Below are positions 54,424 through 61,649 of a DNA stretch of 64,000 nucleotides, in pieces (position 1 is the stretch's first letter; each line of letters opens with the position of its first letter). Origin of the DNA: Peptoclostridium sp. Its GTDB lineage: Bacteria; Bacillota; Clostridia; Peptostreptococcales; Peptostreptococcaceae. Where the stretch lies: contig NZ_WXFG01000022.1 in NCBI RefSeq assembly GCF_009881055.1, positions 1-64,000 on the forward strand, in the 5' to 3' direction. A program made the translations under genes and the position numbers. The notes under the pieces are model-generated. The model was not told the DNA's origin, made no database searches, and was given only the letters and a program-made list of their open reading frames with translations.

Positions 54424-54940
54424 TGAAATACAAAGCAGCATAGAATCGCTTCTTTTTGTCTACTCGGACCCGCTGGATGAAAAAGAAATAGCAGCGGCTC
54501 TCGATGCAAGGGAAGACGAGGTTGCAAGGGAGCTAAAGAGCCTTATGATTCACTATGAGGAATCAGGCAGCGGCATCAGGCTCATAAAGCTCAATGGAAA
54601 ATATCAGCTTGTAAGCAACCCTATGAATGCAGGCTGCATAAGAAAGCTCTTTATGCCTTCAAGAAGAAAGTCACTTACTCAGGCCGCGCTTGAAACTCTG
54701 GCCATAATCGCCTACAAGCAGCCGGTTACAAAAATAGAGATCGAAGACATAAGAGGGGTAAAGTGCGACAAGCCGCTCAAGACGCTTGCGGAATATTCAC
54801 TCATTGAAGAGGCCGGAAGGCTAAAAAAAATCGGGAATCCGATACAGTACAGGACGACCGAAGAATTTCTGAGAGTGTTCGGCTTGGAATCCTTGAAGGA
54901 GCTTCCGCAGCTGGATTCCTTCAAAGAGCAAAGCGATTAA
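54413..54940 (+). CDS. scpB: Segregation and condensation protein ScpB
   Basis: A winged-helix dimer that binds ScpA. It has 175 residues. IESLLFVYSDPL opens the protein, and LTQAALETLAIIAYKQPVTK is the family hallmark. It overlaps scpA, so the two are translationally coupled. Confidence 0.95.
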   Translation: MKYSEIQSSIESLLFVYSDPLDEKEIAAALDAREDEVARELKSLMIHYEESGSGIRLIKLNGKYQLVSNPMNAGCIRKLFMPSRRKSLTQAALETLAIIAYKQPVTKIEIEDIRGVKCDKPLKTLAEYSLIEEAGRLKKIGNPIQYRTTEEFLRVFGLESLKELPQLDSFKEQSD

Positions 54941-54969
54941 TTCATTAAAAAGATAGGAACTGATACTCA

Positions 54970-54995
54970 AAACCTGAATAATTCAGGTTTTTTTT
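54970..54995 (+). terminator. Terminator after scpB
   Basis: AAACCTGAA, loop TAA, TTCAGGTTT and a long T-run. Confidence 0.93.
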
Positions 54996-55019
54996 GCAGT
55001 TATGGCCATCAAGCAGTAT

Positions 55020-55047
55020 TTGAATAATCGGCTATGTAGTATATAAT
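55020..55047 (+). promoter_or_regulatory. Promoter of rluB
   Basis: TTGAAT (55020-55025) and TATAAT (55042-55047), 16-base spacer. Confidence 0.7.
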
Positions 55048-55101
55048 AAAGCTATAGACTGATGAAAGTGAATTTTAATGCAAAAGTATAAGGAGCTGCT
55101 T

Positions 55102-55821
55102 ATGAGGCTGAACAAATATATTTCACTCTGCGGAATTGCATCAAGGCGAAAGGCCGATGAGCTTGTGTTGCAGGGCAGGGTTAAAATCAATGGCATTAAA
55201 GTCGAAGAGGTAGGGGTTCAGGTTGAGCCAGGAATTGACACTGTCGAGATAGATGGAAATTCAATAGTTCCGGAAGGTGAAAAAGTATACATAATGCTCA
55301 ACAAACCGGTAGGGTATGTCTCGACAGCAAAGGATCAATTTGGAAGAAAGACTGTGCTGGATCTTGTCGACACGGATAAAAGGGTTTATCCCGTGGGACG
55401 CCTTGATTATGACACGTCGGGGCTTATTATTCTCACAAACGACGGAGATTTTTCATATGCCATGACACATCCCAAGCACGAGATTAAGAAGGTGTATATA
55501 GCTAAAATAAAGGGAAAACCAAGCCTGGCACAGATAGCGCTGTTTGAACGAGGTCTTAACATAGAAGGCTATAAAACAGCTCCGGCCCGTTTGGAGCTGC
55601 TTAAATACGAGCCCGGTCCCGATGAAAGTGTTGTAAGGATAACGATACACGAAGGCAAGAACAGACAAGTGAGAAAAATGTGTGACGCCATAGGACATGG
55701 AGTCATCTCTCTCACTAGGGTCCAGATAGGACCACTAAAGCTTGGCGAACTTGAAAAGGGCAAGTCAAGGAGGCTTAAAGCCGATGAAGTCAAAATCCTG
55801 CTTGAGGCTGTATCGATTTAG
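55102..55821 (+). CDS. rluB: Ribosomal large-subunit pseudouridine synthase B family
   Basis: It has 239 residues from ATG 55102 after TAAGGAG; a longer reading from 55078 lacks a ribosome binding site. An N-terminal S4 domain (MRLNKYISLCGIASRRKAD) is followed by the RsuA/RluB catalytic domain. The catalytic Asp lies in VGRLDYDTSGLIILTNDG. RluB modifies 23S rRNA U2605; target assignment is by family. It usually follows scpAB. Confidence 0.93.
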   Translation: MRLNKYISLCGIASRRKADELVLQGRVKINGIKVEEVGVQVEPGIDTVEIDGNSIVPEGEKVYIMLNKPVGYVSTAKDQFGRKTVLDLVDTDKRVYPVGRLDYDTSGLIILTNDGDFSYAMTHPKHEIKKVYIAKIKGKPSLAQIALFERGLNIEGYKTAPARLELLKYEPGPDESVVRITIHEGKNRQVRKMCDAIGHGVISLTRVQIGPLKLGELEKGKSRRLKADEVKILLEAVSI

Positions 55822-55871
55822 AAATGGCACATCAATATAGTCAAAGATTATAATGAGACGGAGGAGATAGT

Positions 55872-56336
55872 ATGCTTGAGCTTACAAGGATAAAGCCCCA
55901 GGACATCCAGCGGCTGGAGGATATGCTTAAGGAGAAGGGTATTGGCAAATGCAGCCATGAAAACTGCATGGTAATATATGATGGCTCGGAAATAACAGGT
56001 GTCGCAAGTTTTGCAAGACATGGCAGCATCGCCATTTTGGAAAACATAGCAATATTAGGTGGAGACCCTGGAGACAGGTTAAAGGACGGATTGTTAAGGG
56101 CGCTCCTTAACATGGCTGATCTGCAGGGCGTCAGGATCTTCATAGTTGAAAAAGGTACTGACTCTGCATTCTATGAGAAAATGGGATTCAAAGGTATATC
56201 GCAGAGGGAATTCGTATTGCCGGATGAACTCAAAGGTCTAATCGGTGAGGATAATAAGCACATTTATACTCTGCTCCCGGATTTTTTTGAGCAGGGCTGC
56301 AAAAGTTGCAGCAGCTGCAGCGGCTGCAATAAATAG
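55872..56336 (+). CDS. GNAT-like protein with C-terminal Cys4 tail
   Basis: It has 154 residues. The central part resembles a GNAT acetyltransferase: a beta-strand ENIAILGGDPGD, then helix LKDGLLRALL in the acetyl-CoA loop position, and FYEKMGFKGIS near the end of the fold. The tail carries Cys143, Cys146, Cys149 and Cys152 in CKSCSSCSGC. These could bind a metal or Fe-S cluster, which is not standard for GNAT enzymes. The start ATG 55872 follows GGAGGAG. It sits between rluB and surE. Substrate unknown. Confidence 0.7.
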   Translation: MLELTRIKPQDIQRLEDMLKEKGIGKCSHENCMVIYDGSEITGVASFARHGSIAILENIAILGGDPGDRLKDGLLRALLNMADLQGVRIFIVEKGTDSAFYEKMGFKGISQREFVLPDELKGLIGEDNKHIYTLLPDFFEQGCKSCSSCSGCNK

Positions 56337-56350
56337 ACGGAAGTGATTAT

Positions 56351-57124
56351 ATGAACATACTTGTAACTAACGATGACGGCATATATTCAAAGGGCATATA
56401 CGAGCTTTGCAACGCCATAAAGGATATTGCAAAAGTATACGTAGTGGCTCCCGATGCAGAAAAAAGTGCGGTGGGCCATGCCATAACCATGCACAATCCG
56501 CTCAAGATAAAGAAGATTAATTTCCACGGCATCGATTCGATAGAGGCATATGCTGTCAGCGGTACGCCGGCTGACTGTGTGAAGCTGGGCATAGAGGCGA
56601 TACTAAGGGATGTAGATATCGACCTTGTGCTCAGCGGAATAAACAACGGTTCGAATCTGGGCTCGGATGTCATATACTCGGGCACCGTATCTGCGGCGCT
56701 CGAAGCGTACATGCTCGAGAAGGCTTCAATAGCTATATCATACGATGCTAATGGAGATTCATCACACGAGTACAAGATAGCGGCTGATTACATTGCAGAG
56801 TTCATTACGGGTAACTACATTGAAAGCAGCGAGCTTAAAAGCTCGGTGCTCAATATAAATTTTCCGAATCTCCACATGCGCAATCCGCTGGGATATAAGA
56901 CAACAAGACTTGGCATTCGAAGATATGAGAACTCTTTCGAGGAAAGAAAGGATCCCAGAGGCAATACTTACTACTGGATGGGCGGCAGTATAAAGAAAAT
57001 GCACCAGGAACCCGACAGTGATATTAGCGCTGTGGAAGAAGGGTATATATCTATAACGCCGCTTCAGTTTGACCTTACCAACTATGAAAAACTAAAAGGG
57101 ATTTCAAAAGCTATAACCAAATAA
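56351..57124 (+). CDS. surE: 5'/3'-nucleotidase SurE
   Basis: It has 257 residues. The metal-binding start ILVTNDDGIYSKGI and SGTPADCVKLG and LVLSGINNGSNLG blocks are typical of SurE, a nucleoside monophosphatase. The start ATG 56351 follows GGAAGTG. It lies 14 bases after the GNAT-like gene. Confidence 0.94.
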   Translation: MNILVTNDDGIYSKGIYELCNAIKDIAKVYVVAPDAEKSAVGHAITMHNPLKIKKINFHGIDSIEAYAVSGTPADCVKLGIEAILRDVDIDLVLSGINNGSNLGSDVIYSGTVSAALEAYMLEKASIAISYDANGDSSHEYKIAADYIAEFITGNYIESSELKSSVLNINFPNLHMRNPLGYKTTRLGIRRYENSFEERKDPRGNTYYWMGGSIKKMHQEPDSDISAVEEGYISITPLQFDLTNYEKLKGISKAITK

Positions 57125-57145
57125 ATTCAAAAGAGGTATCAGAGT

Positions 57146-58012
57146 ATGAATGAAGATAATAAAGATCTCATAAGGATGATTAAGCAGAATTTCACAAAAC
57201 TAAGCAAGGGGCAAAAGCTGATTGCACAGTTCATAATGGATAACTATGACAAGGCTGCATTCATGACTGCGTCCAAGCTTGGCGATAAGGTCGGTGTAAG
57301 CGAGTCTACTGTAGTTAGATTTGCAGGCGCACTGGGATTTGACGGCTATCCGAAGCTGCAAAAGTCCCTGCAGGAACTTATAAAGACAAAGCTGACAACC
57401 GTGCAAAGAGTAGAGATGTCGCAGGACTACTCCAGCGACTTTGAAGTGCTTAACAAGATACTCAAATCCGATATAGACAATATAAGAAACACCCTTGAGG
57501 ATATCAATCCCAAGGCATTTGAAGACGTTATAGACAAGATAGCGTCCGCCAAGAAGATATATATTGTCGGACTTAGAACATCAAGTGCGATTGCCGACTA
57601 CCTGGGCTTTTATCTGAACCTCATACTGGACAATGTTGTGATTGTTAACTACGGCATAAGCGACGTTTTCGAACAGATTATAAAAGTAAGTGAAGAAGAC
57701 CTAGTGATAGGAATAAGCTTCCCAAGATATTCTAAAAAGACTTATGAAATACTTGAATTTGCCAAGAAGCAGGGGGCAACTATTGTCTCCCTTACTGACA
57801 GCCATATATCACCTATAGCCACGCTTTCAGACAATACGCTGCTGGCCAAGAGCAACATGGCATCCTTTGTTGACTCGCTAGTGGCACCTTTGAGCCTTAT
57901 AAATGCGCTGATAGTGGCACTCGGTATGAGGGAGAAAGACAAGATAAAGGGATACTTCGACAAGCTTGAGCACGTGTGGAAGGACTTCAACATATATGAG
58001 GAGCAGGCGTAG
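57146..58012 (+). CDS. RpiR/MurR-family transcriptional regulator
   Basis: It has 288 residues. The N-terminal helix-turn-helix (about 1-75) contains KLGDKVGVSESTVVRFAGAL, and a SIS sugar-isomerase domain (about 115-250) contains IYIVGLRTSSAIADYL and IGISFPRYSK. Such regulators sense phosphosugars. No sugar-catabolic gene is adjacent, so the target is unknown. It is the last gene of the rluB unit and is followed by a terminator. Confidence 0.9.
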   Translation: MNEDNKDLIRMIKQNFTKLSKGQKLIAQFIMDNYDKAAFMTASKLGDKVGVSESTVVRFAGALGFDGYPKLQKSLQELIKTKLTTVQRVEMSQDYSSDFEVLNKILKSDIDNIRNTLEDINPKAFEDVIDKIASAKKIYIVGLRTSSAIADYLGFYLNLILDNVVIVNYGISDVFEQIIKVSEEDLVIGISFPRYSKKTYEILEFAKKQGATIVSLTDSHISPIATLSDNTLLAKSNMASFVDSLVAPLSLINALIVALGMREKDKIKGYFDKLEHVWKDFNIYEEQA

Positions 58013-58047
58013 GAATTGCTTTAAAATATAAATGTTTAAAAAATGAT

Positions 58048-58078
58048 AAAAACCGGGGCTCCCCGGTTTTTTGTTTTT
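58048..58078 (+). terminator. Terminator after the RpiR gene (shared with cobB)
   Basis: AAACCGGGG and CCCCGGTTT followed by a T-run on +, and preceded by an A-run. It could act in both directions between the convergent genes. Confidence 0.9.
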
Positions 58079-58098
58079 TTCATGCTGTCATTTATCGA

Positions 58099-58851
58099 CT
58101 ATTTATAGTCGCATTGAGCGAAAACGGCTCCATGGAGTACACTTCCTATAGAATCGTGGATAACAAGGTCGGCACGGCTATCATACTGCGTGGAGGATTT
58201 ATTGATTAATACAAGAGAGGAGCCCCTGAAATAGCGAAGCAATCCCGCAGCAGGATATACAACTAGTGATGTGCCGCCAACTATAAGGGTGTCGGCAGAA
58301 GCTATCGCAGCAACGGCGTTTTCTACTACACTATCGTCAAGCGCTTCCTCATACAGCACAACGTCAGGCTTTATGAGACCGCCGCACACGCTGCATCTTG
58401 GAACGGTAGAAGAGCTGGATACTATGTATTCCAGGTCGTAGAAGGCCTTGCAGGATGTGCAGTAGTTCCTGAGAACCGAGCCGTGTAGCTCGATGACATT
58501 TTTTGAGCCTGCCATCTGATGAAGGCCGTCGATATTTTGGGTGACGACAGCCTTGAGTTTCCCATTGGCCTCCAATTGAGCCAGAGCGCAATGAGCCCGG
58601 TTAGGTCTGGCTTGAGGGTAGAGTATCTTTTCTCTGTAGAATTCATAAAACTCGAGTGTATGCGCATCGAAAAAGCTGCGGCTTAGCATAGTCTCGGGAG
58701 GATAGGCGCTCCCTGAAGCGGTTCGGTATAAGCCGTTTTCGGAACGAAAGTCGGGAATGTTACTTTCGGTTGAAACACCGGCTCCGCCGAAAAAAACTAT
58801 TTTATGACTTGACTTGATAATGTCGGAAAGATGGTTGATAGATTCGTTCAT
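58099..58851 (-). CDS. cobB: NAD-dependent protein deacylase (sirtuin, CobB type)
   Basis: It has 250 residues. The NAD-binding GGAGVSTESNIPDFRS is at 22-37 and TQNIDGLHQMAG follows. The catalytic His123 is in LHGS. The zinc cysteines are Cys131, Cys134, Cys153 and Cys156. The start is ATG 58851 with AGGAGG upstream on the minus strand. It is monocistronic and convergent with the RpiR gene. Confidence 0.94.
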   Translation of the reverse strand: MNESINHLSDIIKSSHKIVFFGGAGVSTESNIPDFRSENGLYRTASGSAYPPETMLSRSFFDAHTLEFYEFYREKILYPQARPNRAHCALAQLEANGKLKAVVTQNIDGLHQMAGSKNVIELHGSVLRNYCTSCKAFYDLEYIVSSSSTVPRCSVCGGLIKPDVVLYEEALDDSVVENAVAAIASADTLIVGGTSLVVYPAAGLLRYFRGSSLVLINKSSTQYDSRADLVIHDSIGSVLHGAVFAQCDYK

Positions 58852-58886
58852 AAGAAATACCTCCTATACACATGATTACAATAAGT

Positions 58887-58901
58887 AATGATAATTTCAT
58901 T
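58887..58901. promoter_or_regulatory. Inverted repeat AATGA-N5-TCATT near the cobB promoter
   Basis: A perfect five-base arm repeat that overlaps the -10 region of the proposed cobB promoter. It contains TGATAAT, half of a Fur-box. A regulator is not identified. Confidence 0.35.
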
Positions 58902-58926
58902 CTAAGTCATTGGTGAAGAAATGCAA
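58899..58926 (-). promoter_or_regulatory. Candidate promoter of cobB
   Basis: On the minus strand TTGCAT (58926-58921) and TAGAAT (58904-58899) are 16 bases apart. Confidence 0.45.
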
Positions 58927-59092
58927 GACATAATAAATATCTAAATTAATATTATCGTAAATGATATATGAAATACCATAAAATACATTCAAAAAAATAC
59001 AAATTTGATATTCCTTTATCTGTTTTAATTAAACCCTCCATGGGTAATCATATAAGGAGCTAATTACACTAACTTATTGGGAGGTTTCAATT

Positions 59093-59251
59093 ATGAAAAA
59101 ATATGTATGCTTGGCTTGTGGCTATGTTTATGATCCTGAAGTGGGAGATCCGGACAGCGGAGTAGCTCCTGGAACAGCTTTTGAAGATATTCCGGAGGAT
59201 TGGGTATGCCCACTTTGCGGAGTAGGCAAGGACATGTTCAAAGAAGAATAA
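59093..59251 (+). CDS. rub: Rubredoxin
   Basis: It has 52 residues. Two iron-binding pairs are seen: Cys6/Cys9 in VCLACGY and Cys39/Cys42 in VCPLCG, typical spacing for a single-iron rubredoxin. The start ATG 59093 follows TTGGGAGG. The next gene is desulfoferrodoxin, so this rubredoxin probably donates electrons to superoxide reduction. Confidence 0.97.
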   Translation: MKKYVCLACGYVYDPEVGDPDSGVAPGTAFEDIPEDWVCPLCGVGKDMFKEE

Positions 59252-59271
59252 ATATATCGGGGGTAATCATA

Positions 59272-59649
59272 GTGAACAAACTTAGAGAGCTTTACAAATG
59301 CAGCAAATGTGGCAATGTAGTTGAAGTTGTTGCGGCTGCCGGACCGCCTTTAGTATGCTGCGGAGAAAACATGCAGCTTCTTGAGGCCGGCACTGTTGAT
59401 GCGAGTCTTGAAAAGCACGTGCCTGTAGTTGAAGAAACAGAAGGCGGAGTGATTGTAAAGGTTGGCAGCGTGCCTCACCCTATGGAAGAAAAGCACTACA
59501 TAATGTTTGTGGAAGTGCTTACAGAGGGCCAGGTGCTAAGAGCCGAACTTAAGCCTGGACAGGAACCGTCAGCAATGTTCAAGGTTGACAAGAAAGATAT
59601 AATCGAAGTCAGAGAGTACTGCAATCTCCACGGACTTTGGAAGGCATAA
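59272..59649 (+). CDS. dfx: Desulfoferrodoxin (superoxide reductase, two-iron-centre type)
   Basis: It has 125 residues from GTG 59272 after GGGGG. The N-terminal rubredoxin-like centre has Cys10, Cys13, Cys29 and Cys30. The superoxide reductase centre has His49, His69, His75, Cys117 and His120 with the Glu47-Lys48 pair (EKH). It reduces superoxide to peroxide without making oxygen. Its place directly after rubredoxin marks a strict-anaerobe oxygen defence unit. Confidence 0.96.
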   Translation: MNKLRELYKCSKCGNVVEVVAAAGPPLVCCGENMQLLEAGTVDASLEKHVPVVEETEGGVIVKVGSVPHPMEEKHYIMFVEVLTEGQVLRAELKPGQEPSAMFKVDKKDIIEVREYCNLHGLWKA

Positions 59650-59655
59650 ATAACG

Positions 59656-59683
59656 GCCGCCCTTTTTAAAAGGCGGCTTTTTT
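59656..59683 (+). terminator. Terminator after dfx
   Basis: GCCGCC and GGCGGC pair around an AT-rich loop, followed by a T-run. Confidence 0.88.
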
Positions 59684-59696
59684 GCTGCCTGCAAGA

Positions 59697-59987
59697 CTAT
59701 CTGTATGTCTCGACTATGTCTATGATCTTTGCTATTATCCTGCCAATAAGCGGCAGGTCAACCCAGCCTTTAAGTATGTATACGGCCACAGCGGCTATAA
59801 CGGTGAAACCTACGGCCAAGCCGAATCCCCTTGCCATGCCAGCTATGAAATTGACATAAATAAGCCGTTTTGTGCTGCTCATGATGTCTACATATTCTCT
59901 TAGCCTGCTCTTGTCTATCAGCACAGCCAGCTCGCTAACTGCTGCTTCAAGCTTCTCCTCTGAGGTTGCTCTTTTATTCTCGTCCAA
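59697..59987 (-). CDS. Small membrane protein, DUF5665 type
   Basis: It has 96 residues. An N-terminal charged helix is followed by a hydrophobic segment (about 58-75, FGLAVGFTVIAAVAVYIL) and a second amphipathic stretch. The pattern STKRLIYVNFIAGMARGFG fits DUF5665. Function unknown. It is monocistronic on the minus strand and convergent with dfx. The start is TTG 59987 after TGGAGGAG. Confidence 0.72.
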   Translation of the reverse strand: MDENKRATSEEKLEAAVSELAVLIDKSRLREYVDIMSSTKRLIYVNFIAGMARGFGLAVGFTVIAAVAVYILKGWVDLPLIGRIIAKIIDIVETYR

Positions 59988-60110
59988 TCAAACTCCTCCA
60001 TAAATGCATCGTTAGGCTTTATATACCACAATAGCGATTAAATTTAACTGCAATATTAATTCCAGACAGACTAATAAGATAAAATTTATTTAAAAAAATC
60101 ATTTTAGGTG

Positions 60111-60139
60111 TTGACATGATTTTGCCGTATATATATAAT
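60111..60139 (+). promoter_or_regulatory. Promoter of asnA
   Basis: Perfect TTGACA (60111-60116) and TATAAT (60134-60139), 17-base spacer. Confidence 0.88.
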
Positions 60140-60169
60140 TAATATCAACATAACATAATATCATTAAAG

Positions 60170-60457
60170 ACTGCGATGGGAAGAGTAGATATAAAACCTC
60201 ATTCAAAGAGAGCCGATTATGGTGGGATTTCGGCATTGAGTTTATGTTGAAGAACATCCCTGAGTCTCTAACCGAAATGACTAGTTTGTCAAAGTAGACT
60301 TAGACGGGGTCAGACCGTTAACATCTGAGCAGTATCGAGTTTAACTCCGTACATGCAGCGAGCGAACTGAATCGTAAGATTTAGTTACTTAGGGTGGCAC
60401 CGCGAAATCACAGCCTTTCGTCCCTTATTTTGGGATGAAAGGCTTTTTGTTTTTTGT
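60170..60457 (+). promoter_or_regulatory. T-box leader (Asn, AAC specifier) controlling asnA
   Basis: Stem I has GGGAAGAGTAGAT (loop E) and the distal loop GGTGGGATT. The specifier loop reads GAAGAACA with AAC (Asn) at 60253-60255. The T-box bulge AGGGTGGCACCGCG is at 60391-60404. Its UGGC fits tRNA-Asn with G73. The terminator AGCCTTTCGTCCC with GGGATGAAAGGCT and T-run lies at 60412-60457. Confidence 0.93.
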
Positions 60458-60502
60458 AAATTTTCAGATTCGTACGTGATATGACATAGGGAGGAATTTA
60501 GA

Positions 60503-61513
60503 ATGGAAAACACTATAATACCAAAGGACTATTCTCCACAGCTTACACTTAGAGAGACTGAGGTGGCAATAAAAAGAATAAAGGACTATTTTGAAAGAAT
60601 GCTGGCACAGGAACTAAACCTGACAAGAGTTTCAGCTCCGCTGTTCGTCAAACCTGAATCAGGACTAAACGACAACCTAAACGGAGTGGAAAAGGCGGTT
60701 TCATTCGAAATGCACGCTGATCCGGGTTCTAGGATAGAGATAGTTCACTCACTAGCAAAATGGAAAAGAATGGCTCTTTACAGGTACGATTTTCATGTTG
60801 AAGAGGGACTTTATACAGACATGAATGCCATTAGAACACACGAAGAGCTTGACAACCTGCACTCGATATATGTCGACCAGTGGGACTGGGAAAAGATAAT
60901 AGCAAGAAGCGACAGAACCAAGGACAAGCTAAAAGATATAGTAGAAGGCATATACAGCGTGTTCAAGAAAACCGAGGAATACCTCTACAAGCTTTATCCT
61001 CAGTTTGGCAAGATACTTCCGGAGGAGATATTCTTCATAACTACACAGGAGCTTGAGGACAGATATCCTGGGTTTACTCCTAAGGAAAGAGAGGATGCCA
61101 TAACTAGAGAAAAAGGTGCAGTATTCCTTATGGAGATAGGCCACAAGCTCGCTTCGGGCATGAAACACGATGGAAGATCGCCAGACTATGATGACTGGAC
61201 ACTAAACGGCGACATACTATTCTTCTATCCTCTGCTCGACAGAACCATAGAGCTCTCATCAATGGGAATAAGGGTTGACGAGGAAGCCCTTGAAAAACAG
61301 CTTACTATTGAAGGCTGCGAGGACAGAAGAGAGCTTGACTATCACAAGCTGCTCCTTGAAGGAAAGCTTCCATGCACCGTAGGAGGAGGTATAGGCCAGT
61401 CAAGAATGTGCATGTTCTTCATGAGAAGAGCGCACATAGGCGAGGTTCAGGCATCTGTTTGGCCTGAATATATGAGAGAGGCGCTTAAGGATTCTAACAT
61501 ATTCCTCCTATAA
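60503..61513 (+). CDS. asnA: Aspartate-ammonia ligase AsnA
   Basis: It makes asparagine from aspartate, ammonia and ATP. It has 336 residues. The core resembles class II aminoacyl-tRNA synthetases: [38 protein letters not shown] (shown in part), YVDQWDWEK and [12 protein letters not shown]. The start ATG 60503 follows AGGGAGG. It is controlled by the Asn T-box and is probably monocistronic. Confidence 0.96.
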   Translation: MENTIIPKDYSPQLTLRETEVAIKRIKDYFERMLAQELNLTRVSAPLFVKPESGLNDNLNGVEKAVSFEMHADPGSRIEIVHSLAKWKRMALYRYDFHVEEGLYTDMNAIRTHEELDNLHSIYVDQWDWEKIIARSDRTKDKLKDIVEGIYSVFKKTEEYLYKLYPQFGKILPEEIFFITTQELEDRYPGFTPKEREDAITREKGAVFLMEIGHKLASGMKHDGRSPDYDDWTLNGDILFFYPLLDRTIELSSMGIRVDEEALEKQLTIEGCEDRRELDYHKLLLEGKLPCTVGGGIGQSRMCMFFMRRAHIGEVQASVWPEYMREALKDSNIFLL

Positions 61514-61551
61514 AATAAAATTTTTTTTCAAAAAAAAGATACTATATGCAA

Positions 61552-61580
61552 TTGACTCAAAAACATCAAATTTGTATAAT
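61552..61580 (+). promoter_or_regulatory. Promoter of the aconitase gene
   Basis: TTGACT (61552-61557) and TATAAT (61575-61580), 17-base spacer. Confidence 0.85.
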
Positions 61581-61589
61581 TGTATACAA
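61580..61589. promoter_or_regulatory. Palindromic operator candidate at the aconitase promoter
   Basis: TTGTATACAA is a perfect 10-base palindrome just downstream of the -10 box. An overlapping TTGTATAA lies at 61572. FadR-type GntR regulators bind such TNGTATACNA-like sites, and a GntR gene follows the aconitase gene. Confidence 0.5.
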
Positions 61590-61595
61590 AAGAGC

Positions 61596-61620
61596 GATAA
61601 AAAACATTTTGTTTTTTATC
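61596..61620 (+). promoter_or_regulatory. Leader hairpin of the aconitase mRNA
   Basis: A perfect 11-base inverted repeat GATAAAAAACA with loop TTT and its complement, in the 5' untranslated region. No T-run follows, so it is not a simple terminator. Confidence 0.45.
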
Positions 61621-61649
61621 CGTACTAATAATATAGACGAGGTGAAGAT

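Noticed and set aside
59005..59033. TTGATA...ATTAAA as the rubredoxin promoter
   Set aside because: The -10 element is poor at every spacing tried; no promoter is annotated there.
59032..59044. ACCC...GGGT inverted repeat upstream of rubredoxin
   Set aside because: Only four-base arms, easily expected by chance.
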